DNA of 37,993 bases from Phenylobacterium sp. (GCF_030697925.1 NZ_JAUYOJ010000027.1:1-37993); one strand, 5' to 3'; shown: positions 1 through 10,671, counted from the first letter of the stretch. Program-made: numbers and translations. Notes: a model not told the origin generated them from the letters alone.

Positions 1-1
1 C

Positions 2-706
2 AAGCCGCATCCCCCGGTCCACATCCCCGGCGGCGGGTCGGTGGAGACCTACGACTTCTGCATCGACAACACCTATTCCTATTCCTACCTCAGCTTCTCC
101 GGCTACCTGCGGGCCCAGGCCCTGATGAACGGCTACTGGAAACGGGTCGAGGAACGGGGGGTGGACAAGAGCCCCTACCGGGCCGGGTTCGCCCAGACCA
201 TCCTGGTGGCCGACACCGACGAGGAGGCCGAGCGGCTCTATTCCGAGCACGTCAGCTATTTCTATAACCGTTGCCTGCACGTCTATCCGGGCTTCGCCGA
301 TGCGCCGGGCTACCGGACGATCAAGACCATCCAGACCGGAGCGCTGAGCCAGTACGCCCCGCCGCGCGGCGGCTACACCCAGCTCACCTGGAAGGAGCTG
401 ACCGAGCAGGGCCACGTGATCGCCGGTTCCCCGGAGACCGTCCGCCAGCGGATGGAAGAGCTGATCAAGGGTCTCAACGTCGGCAACATCTTCTGCTTGA
501 TGCACGTGGGGAACATGCCGGCCGACAAGTGCATGTATTCCACCAAGCTGTTCGCCGAGAAGGTGATGCCCAAGTTGCGGAACATGTTCCCCGACTGGGA
601 CCACGACAACCGCTTCTGGACCAGCCCGCTGGACAAGCGCGTGACCGCCGGCCGCCTGCCGAAGGAGGCGCCCACCAGCGCCGACCTCGCCAAGACCTAC
701 GCGTAA
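2..706 (+). CDS. LLM-class flavin-dependent oxidoreductase, 3' part
   Basis: The C-terminal 234 codons of a bacterial-luciferase-like (LLM) flavin monooxygenase; the reading frame is open to the left edge, so the start lies outside the window. The frame begins with a KPHPPV-IPGGGS-type segment, typical of the strand before the C-terminal part of LLM TIM barrels, and ends with the family's C-terminal helical region (a segment ending in LFAEKVMPKL). A GTG at 41 could be taken for a start, but the conserved residues before it argue for a truncated longer gene. Family members use reduced FMN and oxygen, often in catabolic pathways. An alpha/beta hydrolase gene follows after 12 nt, so the pair is probably one operon for ring or ketone breakdown. 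The substrate cannot be told from the sequence. Confidence 0.88.
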   Translation, partial: KPHPPVHIPGGGSVETYDFCIDNTYSYSYLSFSGYLRAQALMNGYWKRVEERGVDKSPYRAGFAQTILVADTDEEAERLYSEHVSYFYNRCLHVYPGFADAPGYRTIKTIQTGALSQYAPPRGGYTQLTWKELTEQGHVIAGSPETVRQRMEELIKGLNVGNIFCLMHVGNMPADKCMYSTKLFAEKVMPKLRNMFPDWDHDNRFWTSPLDKRVTAGRLPKEAPTSADLAKTYA

Positions 707-718
707 GGGACAGCGATC

Positions 719-1495
719 ATGGAACTGAAGACCGTCCAGACCCGCCACGTCCCCGTCCGCTACCTGGAAGGCGGCTCCGGCCCCGACCTGGTGTTCCTGC
801 ACGGCGCGGGCGGCGTTACGGCCGAGGACCCGTTCCTCATCGCCCTGGCCCAGACGCATCACGTCTACGCCCCGCTGATCCCGGGCTACGGCGACAGCGA
901 GGAGTGCCCCGAGATCCGCGACATGCTGGATTTCACCCTGCACAGCTGGGACGTGGTCGAGGCCCTGGGCCTGAAGGATCCGATCCTCGTCGGCCACTCC
1001 ATGGGCGGCATGATCGCCGCGGAGATGGCCGCCGTCTCGCCCAACGACGTCTCGCGCCTGGCTCTGATCTGCCCGGCGGGCCTGTGGGACGACGACCATC
1101 CGATCGCCGACCTGTTCTCGCTGATGCCCTACGAGATGCCGCAGATGCTGTTCCACGACGCGGAGGCCGGCGCCGCCATGCTGACCGCCGGGCGCAATGT
1201 CGAGGATCCGAACTTCCTGCAGACCTATCTGGTCGCCAACGCCCGCCAGCTCGGCATGGCCGGGCGCATCCTGTTCCCGATCCCCGAGCGGGGGCTCGCC
1301 CAGCGGCTCTACCGGATCAAGGCCAGGACCGTGGTGGTCTGGGGCGACAGCGACCGCCTCGTACCGCCCTTCTACGCCCACGGCTTCAAGAAGGGGATCG
1401 CCGGCGCCGAGCTGGTCTCGATCCCCGAGGCCGGCCACATGGTGATCCTGGAGAAGACCGCCGCAGTGGTCGAGGCGGTCGGCCGGCTGGGCTGA
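719..1495 (+). CDS. alpha/beta-fold hydrolase
   Basis: A 258-residue single-domain alpha/beta hydrolase. The oxyanion-hole motif HGAGG is at residues 29-33, the nucleophile elbow GHSMGG has Ser94, the acid is probably Asp212 in GDSDRLVP, and the catalytic His is His240 in EAGHM. All parts of the triad are present, so it should be active. The ATG has AAGGGA about 9 nt upstream, overlapping the stop of the preceding gene. Its length and motifs resemble meta-cleavage-product hydrolases and carboxylic-ester hydrolases. Pairing with a flavin-dependent monooxygenase suggests that it hydrolyses the oxygenated product, but this is inferred from position only. Confidence 0.88.
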   Translation: MELKTVQTRHVPVRYLEGGSGPDLVFLHGAGGVTAEDPFLIALAQTHHVYAPLIPGYGDSEECPEIRDMLDFTLHSWDVVEALGLKDPILVGHSMGGMIAAEMAAVSPNDVSRLALICPAGLWDDDHPIADLFSLMPYEMPQMLFHDAEAGAAMLTAGRNVEDPNFLQTYLVANARQLGMAGRILFPIPERGLAQRLYRIKARTVVVWGDSDRLVPPFYAHGFKKGIAGAELVSIPEAGHMVILEKTAAVVEAVGRLG

Positions 1496-1564
1496 CGAGC
1501 GCCCCTGCAAACGGGCGTTAATCCCTGATCTCTAGCTTGCCCGTAGAAGTTGCGGGAGCCGGGC

Positions 1565-2422
1565 ATGAGACGATGGGCGTTGGCGGCGGCGATCGCCGCG
1601 ATCGGCGGCGCGGCTTGCGCCCAGGGACCCGTGCGGATTACCGGTTGGGCGCCCGCCGAACCAGCGCAAGCGGCGCCTTCCGCGTCCTTGGCCTCGCCGC
1701 CCATGCTGCCGGCTGGCGAGTCGCCCTATGGCGACGTCGTTCCGCCGCCGCCGCGACCGACCACGACGTTGCCGAAGCAGTGGCTTCGGCTGACCGGCGA
1801 GCCCACGGTCGTGACCGGGCTGGTCGCCGCGGGCCAGCCGATCGTCACCGTGCCCGTCGCCCACGTGGTGACCGGCCACCTGACGTCGTCGCCGGATCGC
1901 TACGGCGGCTGGATGAGCGGCCTCAGGATCTTCGAACCGGGCCCGGTCTATGGAGTGCAGCTGGAAGGCCGGCTCGCCTGGTGCCTGCCCAAGCGCCACG
2001 CCTCCAAGCGCGGCGGGTTCACCTGGTCCGCCGACTGCTTCGTTCGCCACCCCTTCCGTCCCGACCTCTACATGCACGGCCACGGCGAAGGCGGCCTCTA
2101 CGTGGTCCGGGCGCTGCGCAGCGAGGGCACGGTCTATCCGCCCCGCGTCAAGGAAGGCCCTGTCGACTTCGGCGCGCCGCTCCGCCTCGCCTATGTCCTG
2201 GATCACTGGACCAAGCGCGAGGCGCGGATCCGGGTCGAGGTCATGAGCGAGGGCGCGCCAAGCGTTATATGGCGCACCAGCGCGTTCCCGGACCCGGATG
2301 GATCGGCGGTCCTGAAGGTCCTGGACGGCGAGGTGCGGCTGACCCCCGACGGCGGCGATCCGAAATCGGCGAGGATCGAGGTGATCCGGCCGCCCAGCGG
2401 CAAGGGGCTGTCGCCCTTCTGA
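1565..2422 (+). CDS. hypothetical exported protein
   Basis: A 285-residue protein of unknown function. It starts with a signal peptide: MRRW, a hydrophobic Ala-rich stretch to about residue 17, then a likely signal peptidase I site ACA-QG. The Cys at residue 18 lacks a good lipobox, so I do not call a lipoprotein. I chose ATG 1565 over the in-frame TTG at 1550 because GGGAG lies 6 nt before it and the signal peptide begins there. The mature part has a proline-rich linker (about residues 35-65), then mixed beta-type sequence without an enzyme motif that I recognise. Probably periplasmic. Confidence 0.75.
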   Translation: MRRWALAAAIAAIGGAACAQGPVRITGWAPAEPAQAAPSASLASPPMLPAGESPYGDVVPPPPRPTTTLPKQWLRLTGEPTVVTGLVAAGQPIVTVPVAHVVTGHLTSSPDRYGGWMSGLRIFEPGPVYGVQLEGRLAWCLPKRHASKRGGFTWSADCFVRHPFRPDLYMHGHGEGGLYVVRALRSEGTVYPPRVKEGPVDFGAPLRLAYVLDHWTKREARIRVEVMSEGAPSVIWRTSAFPDPDGSAVLKVLDGEVRLTPDGGDPKSARIEVIRPPSGKGLSPF

Positions 2423-2507
2423 TCGCCTCCTGATCGGTCCCCCGCTTGCCGTCGGGTCAATTGCGGCGCTCAATGGCGTCGGGGTGGGGATGCGAAGGGA
2501 GAAGCCT

Positions 2508-2717
2508 ATGAGCGTCTATCGCGTCACCGAGATCATCGGCACGAGCGACACCAGTTGGGAGGATGCGGCCAAGCAGGCCCTGGCCGCCGCGGCGGGATCC
2601 TTGCGCGAACTGCGCGTCGCCGAGGTGACCAAGCTCGATATCGCGCTGGGCGCCGACGGCAAAGTCGAGTCCTTCCGCACCAAGCTCAGCGTGAGCTTCA
2701 AGTACGACCCGAGCTAG
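2508..2717 (+). CDS. dodecin family flavin-binding protein
   Basis: A 69-residue protein matching dodecin along its full length: MSVYRVTEIIGTS, then the TSWEDA helix start, a single long helix, and strands with EVTKLD and the C-terminal SFKYD. Dodecins form hollow dodecamers that bind riboflavin, FMN or FAD and act as flavin buffers in the cytoplasm. The start at 2508 is preceded by a strong purine-rich site (GAAGGGAGAAG, 2494-2504) and gives the family's usual length; an in-frame ATG at 2484 would add eight residues that do not fit. It stands alone, with its own short upstream region. Confidence 0.9.
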   Translation: MSVYRVTEIIGTSDTSWEDAAKQALAAAAGSLRELRVAEVTKLDIALGADGKVESFRTKLSVSFKYDPS

Positions 2718-2735
2718 CCCCAACCGCGGCGAGAC

Positions 2736-2769
2736 TTCACCGGGGACTCACGTCTAAGCTTCCGGTGAA
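2736..2769. repeat. 8-bp inverted repeat upstream of the cytochrome gene
   Basis: TTCACCGG at 2736-2743 is exactly complementary to CCGGTGAA at 2762-2769, with an 18-nt spacer. It lies between the dodecin stop (2717) and the ribosome binding site of the cytochrome gene (GGAGGGG, 2777-2783). It could be an operator for the cytochrome/FAD-dehydrogenase pair or a weak hairpin ending the dodecin transcript; no T-run follows. Confidence 0.4.
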
Positions 2770-2787
2770 CGCTGCGGGAGGGGACCC

Positions 2788-3126
2788 TTGAAGCCATACG
2801 CTCTGCTCGCGCTCGCGGGCCTGTTGCTCTGCGCCTGCGCGCCCGCGGCTGGTCCGCCGGCCGATCCGACCAGTCTCGCGCCCGCCGACGCCCGGTTGGC
2901 GGCGCTGTACGCGGGCTCGTGCAAGGCCTGCCACGTCAATCCGCAGTCGGGCGCGCCGCTGGCGGGAGACGCCAAGGCCTGGGCGCCGCGCTGGAAGCAG
3001 GGGGAGTCCATGCTGCTCGATCACGTCATCCAGGGCTACAAGGCCATGCCCGCCACCGGCCAGTGTGCGGCCTGCACGCCCGACGACTTCCAGGCCCTGA
3101 CCCGTTTCATGGCGGGCAAGTCGTGA
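2788..3126 (+). CDS. c5-type monoheme cytochrome c lipoprotein
   Basis: A 112-residue exported cytochrome. The signal peptide ends in LCAC-A, so Cys17 is a likely lipidation site and the protein is probably membrane-anchored in the periplasm. The heme motif CKACH is at residues 45-49; Met87 in AMPATG is the probable axial ligand, followed by CAAC (93-96). That Met-then-CxxC arrangement is typical of cytochrome c5/c555 proteins. The start codon is TTG, supported by GGAGGGG 4 nt before it and by the signal peptide beginning there. Its end overlaps the start of the next gene by 4 nt (GTGA), so the two are translationally coupled. It is probably the electron acceptor for that FAD enzyme. Confidence 0.85.
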   Translation: MKPYALLALAGLLLCACAPAAGPPADPTSLAPADARLAALYAGSCKACHVNPQSGAPLAGDAKAWAPRWKQGESMLLDHVIQGYKAMPATGQCAACTPDDFQALTRFMAGKS

Positions 3127-4517
3127 TCTCGCGGCGCAGGGCCCTGACCGCCGGGGCCGCCGGCGTGGTCGCCACCGGTGCGGGCGGGTTGTTCGTGGCT
3201 GTGCGCGACAAACCCGAGCCGCCGTCCCCGCCGAGCCTGAACGCCGACAAGCGCGTCCTGTGGCGCAACTGGTCGGGCGTCGAACACGCCTATCCCGCCG
3301 CCCGCCTGGCGCCCAGCTCCGAGGATGCGGTCGCCGATGCCCTGAAGACCGCTGTCGCCCCGGTGCGCGTGGTGGGGGCGGGACATTCCTTCACCGGCCT
3401 CGTTCCGACCTCGGGCGCGCTCATGACCCTGGACAATCTTTATGGCGTCGCGCGCTGGGAAGGCGACGAGGCGGTGGTCTGGGCCGGGACCCGACTGGGC
3501 GCGCTGGGTCCGGCCCTGGCCGAGCGCGGCCGCGCCATGGCCAATCTGCCCGACATCAACAAGCAGTCCCTGGGCGGCTGCCTGGGCACCGCCACCCATG
3601 GCACGGGCAAGGCGCTGAAGGCGATCCACGGCGACGTCACCGCCCTGCGGTTGGCAACGGTCTCCGGCGAGATCCTCGACTGCGACGCCAACCAGAACGC
3701 CGACGTCTTCCAGGCCGCCAAGGTATCGCTGGGCGCGCTGGGGGTCATCACCCAGGCCCGGCTCGCCACCACCGCCAATCGCCGCCTGCACCGCCATGTC
3801 TGGGTGGAGCCGCTTGAGGAGACCCTGGCCAAGGCCGAGGGACGCTGGAGCCGGCACCGCAACTTCGAGTTCTACGCCGTGCCGTTCACTGACCTCGCGG
3901 CCAGCATCACCCATGACGAGACCGACGCGCCCGCCACCCCGCGCGCGGCCTCGACCGACGACGCCTTCCTTGAGGTGCTGAAGCAGCTCCGCAACCTGAC
4001 CCGGTTCTCGACCCTGTTGCGCAAGGCCGCGGCCAAGGCCCTGCTGGGCTCGGCCGAGCCCGAGGAGGCCATCGACGAGGGCTGGAAGCTGCTCTCCACC
4101 GAGCGCCCGGTGCGCTTCAACGAGATGGAGTTCCACCTGCCGGTCGCCACACATCTCGCGGCCCTGAAGGAGGTGGTGGCGGCCATCGAGGCCGAGCGCC
4201 CCGACGTGTTCTTCCCGATCGAGGTGCGCCGTATAGCGGCCGACGAGGCCTGGCTGTCGCCGTTCCAGGGCGGACCGCGCGGGTCCATCGCCGTGCATTG
4301 TCACTACAAGGACGAATACGATTTCCTGTTCAGCCTGATCCAACCGATCCTGCGCAAGCACGGCGGCCGCCCGCACTGGGGCAAGCTGCACAGCCTCAAG
4401 GCGGCTGATCTAGCGGCCCTCTATCCCGACTGGAACGCCTTCCTGGACGTCCGCCGCCGGCTCGATCCGGAGGGCCGGTTGCTGAACCCCTATCTGAAGG
4501 CCCTGTTTGGGGTCTAG
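3123..4517 (+). CDS. Tat-exported FAD-linked oxidoreductase, D-arabinono-1,4-lactone oxidase family
   Basis: A 464-residue VAO-type flavoprotein. The N-terminus carries a twin-arginine motif (SRRRALT, residues 3-9) and a hydrophobic stretch, so it is probably exported folded. The FAD domain shows GAGHSFT with His88, the residue that binds FAD covalently in sugar-lactone oxidases, and LPDINKQSLGG..THGTG around residues 142-162. The C-terminal domain ends in the family's HWGK motif (418-421). The GTG start at 3123 overlaps the cytochrome stop. Family members oxidise aldonolactones or alditols. Here a coupled cytochrome c suggests a dehydrogenase that feeds the respiratory chain instead of reducing oxygen. 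The substrate is unknown. Confidence 0.85.
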   Translation: MISRRRALTAGAAGVVATGAGGLFVAVRDKPEPPSPPSLNADKRVLWRNWSGVEHAYPAARLAPSSEDAVADALKTAVAPVRVVGAGHSFTGLVPTSGALMTLDNLYGVARWEGDEAVVWAGTRLGALGPALAERGRAMANLPDINKQSLGGCLGTATHGTGKALKAIHGDVTALRLATVSGEILDCDANQNADVFQAAKVSLGALGVITQARLATTANRRLHRHVWVEPLEETLAKAEGRWSRHRNFEFYAVPFTDLAASITHDETDAPATPRAASTDDAFLEVLKQLRNLTRFSTLLRKAAAKALLGSAEPEEAIDEGWKLLSTERPVRFNEMEFHLPVATHLAALKEVVAAIEAERPDVFFPIEVRRIAADEAWLSPFQGGPRGSIAVHCHYKDEYDFLFSLIQPILRKHGGRPHWGKLHSLKAADLAALYPDWNAFLDVRRRLDPEGRLLNPYLKALFGV

Positions 4518-4588
4518 GTCTCTGGGCCCTTGCCAATCGCCGGGGCGAGGTCGACGCTTGGTCCAGACAAGCTTAGGGAGGATCCACC

Positions 4589-5482
4589 ATGGAACGCGTC
4601 GAGGCCGTCGAATACACCGATGCGGTCTGCTCCACCGCCTGGGGAGCCGAACCGCTGCTGCGCCTCCTGGACTGGCGCCACGGCCACCACATCGGCTGGC
4701 GCAAGGTGATGGGCGGCCTGGTCGGGAACGCCGCCACCGGCAAGGAGGGCTGGGACAGGGTCAGCGCCGCCGAGCCCATGCGCGCCTACTGGAAACGGGT
4801 CTGGCATCTCACGGGCATGCCCTATCCCAACCCCATGCACCTGATGCTGCAGTCGACCGATCCCATGGGCCAGGCGGTGAAGGCCGCCGAACTGCAGGGT
4901 CGCGACGTGGCCGCTGCGGTGCTGCGCCGGTTCCGCGAGCAGATCTTCGTCTTCGGCCTGGGTCCGCAGACGCCTGACGAATTCGACGCGGCGACGCAGG
5001 GGCTGCCCGGCCTCGATCACGCCCGCTGGCGCGCCGACCAGGCCCGGGCCGACGTGGCCGCCGCCTATCGCGCCGACTGGGAGGAGACCCGAGCGCCGAA
5101 CGACTATGTCCGCAACCTCAAGCACGACAGCCCGATGAACGGCGAGCTGAAGCACTCCGAGGGCCGCGATCGCTACGCCCTGCCGACGCTGATCTTCAAG
5201 GGACCGGGCGGCGAGCACACGGTGGCCGGATGGGTTCCGTACGAGGACTACGAGGCCGGGATCGAGGCCGCCCTGCCGGGCGCCACGGCCGACCCGCGCC
5301 CCGATCCGACGCCGGCGCAGGCCTTCGAGCGCTGGGGCATGCTGACGTCCAAGGAACTTGCCGTGCTGTGTGGCGACGACGCGTGTCCGCCGGCCGGAGT
5401 CGTCGCCCACGACTGGGGCGACGGCCTTGTCTACTTCACCGCCGCCGAAGCCGAGGCGCGGGGACTGACCGTCCCGGCTTGA
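4589..5482 (+). CDS. DsbA-family thioredoxin-fold protein with incomplete CxxC
   Basis: A 297-residue protein resembling DsbA/FrnE/SpxH-type thioredoxin-fold proteins. The N-terminal strand is followed by CSTAWG (residues 14-19) where relatives have CxxCWG, then the helix EPLLRLLDWRHG and WRKVMGGL. A helical insert follows, and LPTLIF with the probable cis-Pro199 closes the fold. The second active-site Cys is Ala17, so normal dithiol exchange is unlikely; Cys14 alone could act in glutathione- or isomerase-type chemistry. There is no signal peptide, so it is cytoplasmic. The ATG has AGGGAGG about 8 nt upstream. The role is unknown. Confidence 0.7.
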   Translation: MERVEAVEYTDAVCSTAWGAEPLLRLLDWRHGHHIGWRKVMGGLVGNAATGKEGWDRVSAAEPMRAYWKRVWHLTGMPYPNPMHLMLQSTDPMGQAVKAAELQGRDVAAAVLRRFREQIFVFGLGPQTPDEFDAATQGLPGLDHARWRADQARADVAAAYRADWEETRAPNDYVRNLKHDSPMNGELKHSEGRDRYALPTLIFKGPGGEHTVAGWVPYEDYEAGIEAALPGATADPRPDPTPAQAFERWGMLTSKELAVLCGDDACPPAGVVAHDWGDGLVYFTAAEAEARGLTVPA

Positions 5483-5497
5483 GCATTGAGGCCCCCA

Positions 5498-5650
5498 GAT
5501 CCTCCCCCAGCGCGCAGCGCGGAAAGGGGAGGCGGCGCGTCGCCTTCTTAGGCGACGTGACGGAGGGGGTTGACGCCCACAAGCAAGAGTCAAAGTCCCC
5601 GTCAGTCGGCCATTCGGCCGACAGCGCCCCCAGAGGGGGAGCATCTTGGA
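5498..5650. repeat. dispersed intergenic palindromic repeat, copy 1
   Basis: The gap between the converging DsbA-fold and thiolase genes is filled by a structured element. It begins GATCCTCCCCC, then a CGCGCAGCGCG core and GGGGAG (5498-5531), and continues with the perfect hairpin GTCGGCC-ATTC-GGCCGAC (5605-5622) and a CCCCC/GGGGG pair. The first 34 nt recur almost unchanged at 36796-36828. This looks like a REP-like element of the kind common between genes in Caulobacterales. It may also end transcription from both sides. Confidence 0.6.
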
Positions 5651-5663
5651 GGCGTCCGTTAGC

Positions 5664-6899
5664 CTAGATCCGCTCGATGATCGCGGCCGGGGCCATGCCG
5701 CCGGCCGCGCACAGGGTGGCCATGCCGACGGTGAGGTCGCGGCGTTCCATCTCGTCCAGCAGGGTGCCCAGGATCATCGCCCCGGTGGCTCCGATGGGGT
5801 GGCCGAGCGCGATGGCCCCGCCGTTGACGTTGACGATGTCCGGGTTGACGTCGAGGTCGCGCATGAACTTCAGCGGCACCACGGCGAAGGCCTCGTTGAT
5901 TTCCACGAGCTGGATGTCCTTCATCGACATGCCGGCCTTCTTCAGCGCCTTGCGGGCCGCCGGACCCGGCGCGTTCAGCATCAGCTCCGGGGAGTCGCCG
6001 GCCGTGGCGATGGAGACGATCCGCGCCCGCGGCTTCAGACCGTGCGCCCGGGCGTAGTCCGGGGAGGCGATCACCACCGCGCCCGCGCCGTCCACCACGC
6101 CCGACGAGTTGCCGGCATGGTGCACGTGGTTGATCTTCAGGTCGGGATAGGTGGCCTCCACCAGCCGGCGGAAGCTCAAGCCTTCCTCGTCCAGGGGCAT
6201 GTCGTAGAGGGCGGCGAAGGCGGCCTTGAGTTGGCTAAGGCCCTCCAGCGTCGTCTGCGGCCGGGGGTATTCCTCATTGTCCAGGGCCAGTGAGCCGTCG
6301 TCATTATAGACCGCGATCAGGCTCTTCGAAAAATAGCCGTTGGCCAGGGCATGCGCCGCGCGGCGCTGGCTCTCCACGGCCAGCTTGTCGACGTCGTCGC
6401 GGGTGAAGCCCTCCAGGGTCGCCACCACGTCGCCGCACACGCCCTGATGCGGCTGGGGATGGATCGAACGCAGGTGGGTGTTCATCGAGTCCAGGGTCGG
6501 GCCGGCCTGCCGCTTCAGGGTGGAGCCGTGCGACATGCTCTCGACGCCGCCGGCGATCACCAAGTCCTGGGCGCCGGACATCACGCCCATGGCCGCCAGG
6601 TTCACCGCCGTCAGGCCCGAGCCGCAGAAGCGGTCCAGGCTCATGCCCGGCGCCTCGACCGAATAGCCGGCGTCCAGCGCCGCCATCCGGGCGATGCAGG
6701 AGCCCTGCTTGCCGGTCTGGGTGCCGCAGCCGGCGATCACGTCGTCCACGTCGGCGGTGTTCAGCCCGTTCCGTTCGGCCAGGGCCTTCAGCACCGTCGA
6801 GAGGATGCGCTGCGGGTGGACGTTCGACAGTCCGCCCTTGTCCACCTTGCCCACGCCCCGCGGCGTGCGCGCCGTATCGATGATCCAGGCCTCGCCCAT
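5664..6899 (-). CDS. thiolase (acetyl-CoA C-acetyltransferase family)
   Basis: A 411-residue thiolase. The acyl-accepting Cys92 is in LDRFCGSG, His367 in GGAIALGHPIG, and the second catalytic Cys397 in TLCAAGGM, so it should be active. Thiolases cleave 3-ketoacyl-CoA with CoA, or run the reverse condensation. The start is preceded by GAGGAT. A terminator lies between it and the upstream thiolase gene, so it is probably transcribed separately or by read-through from the 10.5-7.1 kb beta-oxidation operon. The two thiolases are clearly different proteins, not a recent duplication. Whether it is catabolic or biosynthetic cannot be decided. Confidence 0.92.
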   Translation of the reverse strand: MGEAWIIDTARTPRGVGKVDKGGLSNVHPQRILSTVLKALAERNGLNTADVDDVIAGCGTQTGKQGSCIARMAALDAGYSVEAPGMSLDRFCGSGLTAVNLAAMGVMSGAQDLVIAGGVESMSHGSTLKRQAGPTLDSMNTHLRSIHPQPHQGVCGDVVATLEGFTRDDVDKLAVESQRRAAHALANGYFSKSLIAVYNDDGSLALDNEEYPRPQTTLEGLSQLKAAFAALYDMPLDEEGLSFRRLVEATYPDLKINHVHHAGNSSGVVDGAGAVVIASPDYARAHGLKPRARIVSIATAGDSPELMLNAPGPAARKALKKAGMSMKDIQLVEINEAFAVVPLKFMRDLDVNPDIVNVNGGAIALGHPIGATGAMILGTLLDEMERRDLTVGMATLCAAGGMAPAAIIERI

Positions 6900-7071
6900 G
6901 GGAATATCCTCGTCTTGAAGCGCCGATCCGGCGGGATTGCGCCGACACTGTCAGCCCGGACGTAGGGTCAGGCCAGCGGAATTCGTGGGTTTCCAGCCCA
7001 GCAGGGGCTCGAGACGCCGCCGTTCCCGTCCAAGGCGAACGCTACCGCTCGGGTTGTGGATAACTTCCACG

Positions 7072-7098
7072 AAAAAGGGCCACCCTCGCGGGCGGCCC
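7072..7098 (-). terminator. Rho-independent terminator after the second thiolase gene
   Basis: Read on the minus strand, GGGGCCGCCC pairs with GGGTGGCCC around a GCGA-type loop, followed at once by TTTTT. It lies 25 nt past the thiolase stop at 7123 and probably ends the fadB-thiolase transcript. Confidence 0.75.
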
Positions 7099-7122
7099 CA
7101 AGTCGTTCAAGATTGAACGTTC

Positions 7123-8325
7123 TTAGAAGATTTCGAACAGACCCGCCGCACCCATGCCGCCGCCGACGCACATGGTGACGACGCCGTACTTGGCGCCGCG
7201 ACGCTTGCCTTCGTGCAGGATGTGGCCGGTCGCCCGGGCGCCGGTCATTCCGTAGGGGTGGCCGATGGAGATGGCGCCGCCCGAGACATTGTACTTCTCA
7301 GGGTCGATGCCGAGGTGGTCGCGACAGTAGAGGCACTGGGAGGCGAAGGCCTCGTTGAGCTCCCACATGTCGATGTCGGCGATGGTCAGGCCGTTGCGCT
7401 CCAGCAGCTTGGGGATCGCGAACACCGGGCCGATGCCCATCTCCTCCGGGCCGCAGCCGGCCACGGCCATGCCGCGATAGGCGCCCAGCGGGGTGAGGCC
7501 GCGACGTTCGGCTTCCTTGCGTTCCATCAGCACCACGGCGGCGGCGCCGTCCGAGAGCTGGCTGGCGTTGCCGGCGGTGATGAACCGGCCTTCCTTGACG
7601 TACTGGCCGCCCTTGAACACGGGGGCCAGCTTCTGCAGGTCGGCCAGGGTGGTCTGGGGCCGGTTGCCCTCGTCCAGGGTCAGGCGGACCTCCTTCTCGG
7701 AGAACTCGCCGGTCTCCTTGTTCTGCACCATCATGATCGAGGTGAGCGGCGCGATCTCGGCGTCGAAATAGCCGGCGGCCTGGGCCGCGGCGGTGCGCTG
7801 CTGGGACTGGTAGGCGTACTCGTCCTGGGCCTCGCGGCTGACATTGTAGCGATCTGCCACGATCTCGGCGGTCTCGAGCATCGAGGTGTGGATTTCCGGA
7901 ACATGCTCGTTCAGCCACTTATCGCTGGTGCGGTAGCGGTTCATCTTGTCGTTCTGGACCAGGCTGATGCTCTCCAGCCCGCCGCCGACCGCGACGGTCG
8001 CGCCGTCGTTGATGATGTACTTGGCCGCCGTGGCGATGCCCATCAGGCCCGAAGAGCACTGGCGGTCGAGCGTCATGCCCGACACGGTGTTGGGCAGGCC
8101 GGCGCGCAGGGCGGCCTGGCGAGCGATGTTGTTGCCCGTCGAGCCCTGCTGCAGGGCCGCGCCCATGACCACGTCGTCGATTTCGCCCGGATCGACGCCG
8201 GCGCGGGCCACGGCCTCGGCGATCACATGGCCGCCGAGTTCGGCGCCGGAGGTGTTGTTGAACGCGCCGCGATAGGCCTTGCCGATCGGCGTGCGGGCTG
8301 TGGAGACGATGACGGCTTCACGCAT
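7123..8325 (-). CDS. fadA: acetyl-CoA C-acyltransferase (FadA-type thiolase)
   Basis: A 400-residue thiolase with Cys90 in LDRQCSSG, His356 in [11 protein letters not shown] and Cys386 in [10 protein letters not shown]. It carries out the last step of beta-oxidation, cleaving 3-ketoacyl-CoA with CoA. It lies 88 nt downstream of the FadB-type gene on the same strand, so the two probably form one fadBA-like operon, and a terminator follows directly. The symbol rests on this context; the sequence alone does not separate FadA from other degradative thiolases. Confidence 0.9.
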   Translation of the reverse strand: MREAVIVSTARTPIGKAYRGAFNNTSGAELGGHVIAEAVARAGVDPGEIDDVVMGAALQQGSTGNNIARQAALRAGLPNTVSGMTLDRQCSSGLMGIATAAKYIINDGATVAVGGGLESISLVQNDKMNRYRTSDKWLNEHVPEIHTSMLETAEIVADRYNVSREAQDEYAYQSQQRTAAAQAAGYFDAEIAPLTSIMMVQNKETGEFSEKEVRLTLDEGNRPQTTLADLQKLAPVFKGGQYVKEGRFITAGNASQLSDGAAAVVLMERKEAERRGLTPLGAYRGMAVAGCGPEEMGIGPVFAIPKLLERNGLTIADIDMWELNEAFASQCLYCRDHLGIDPEKYNVSGGAISIGHPYGMTGARATGHILHEGKRRGAKYGVVTMCVGGGMGAAGLFEIF

Positions 8326-8368
8326 GGAAGTGGGTTCCTAGGAGTTGGGAGGAGGGTGTCCTGCTCTA

Positions 8369-8390
8369 CCCCCGGCGCGGACGCCGGGGG
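8369..8390 (-). other. perfect hairpin between fadB and fadA
   Basis: CCCCCGGCG (8369-8377) and CGCCGGGGG (8382-8390) form a 9-bp GC-rich stem with a 4-nt loop in the 88-nt gap inside the operon. No T-run follows, so it is more likely an RNA-stabilising or processing element than a terminator. Confidence 0.6.
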
Positions 8391-8413
8391 CGGTCAATGG
8401 GTGACGTTTCGCC

Positions 8414-10495
<2,082 letters not shown>

Positions 10496-10554
10496 GGGGG
10501 CGCATCCTCGACTGATGGAAGTGGGCGGCTCGTGAACCTGGCCGCGCTCGGATT

Positions 10555-10570
10555 CAAACGGTTGTTTATA
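10555..10570 (-). promoter_or_regulatory. predicted PsrA/FadR-like operator overlapping the fadB promoter
   Basis: The plus strand reads CAAAC-GGTT-GTTTA (10555-10568), a dyad of the form AAAC-N4-GTTT like the published PsrA site of Pseudomonas. On the minus strand TATAAA (10565-10570), a possible -10 for fadB, overlaps it, with TTGACT 20 nt further upstream; that spacing is long. Read on the minus strand, the site matches the one at 22497-22510 in 12 of 14 positions. It could also act on the divergent dehydrogenase gene. Confidence 0.5.
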
Positions 10571-10671
10571 GGGCCGGCGGGGACCGCGCGAGTCAAAAAT
10601 CCGTTGGGTTTGCGCGGATACGGCCCGGGTCTATGCAGCGATAACAGCAATCACCTTAGGGGAAGCAAGAG

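Noticed and set aside
1507..1520. CAAACGGGCGTTAA as a third fatty-acid operator
   Set aside because: The second half is GTTA, not GTTT, and the following gene is an exported hypothetical protein with no link to acyl-CoA metabolism.
3036..4391. 451-codon minus-strand frame over the FAD dehydrogenase gene (similar long shadows at 15431-16885 and 24011-25651)
   Set aside because: The opposite strand encodes well-supported families along the same length; the shadows have biased Gly/Arg/His composition and no motifs.
7055..7063. Perfect DnaA box TGTGGATAA near the thiolase genes
   Set aside because: A single box with no AT-rich region, no further boxes and no replication genes; most likely chance.
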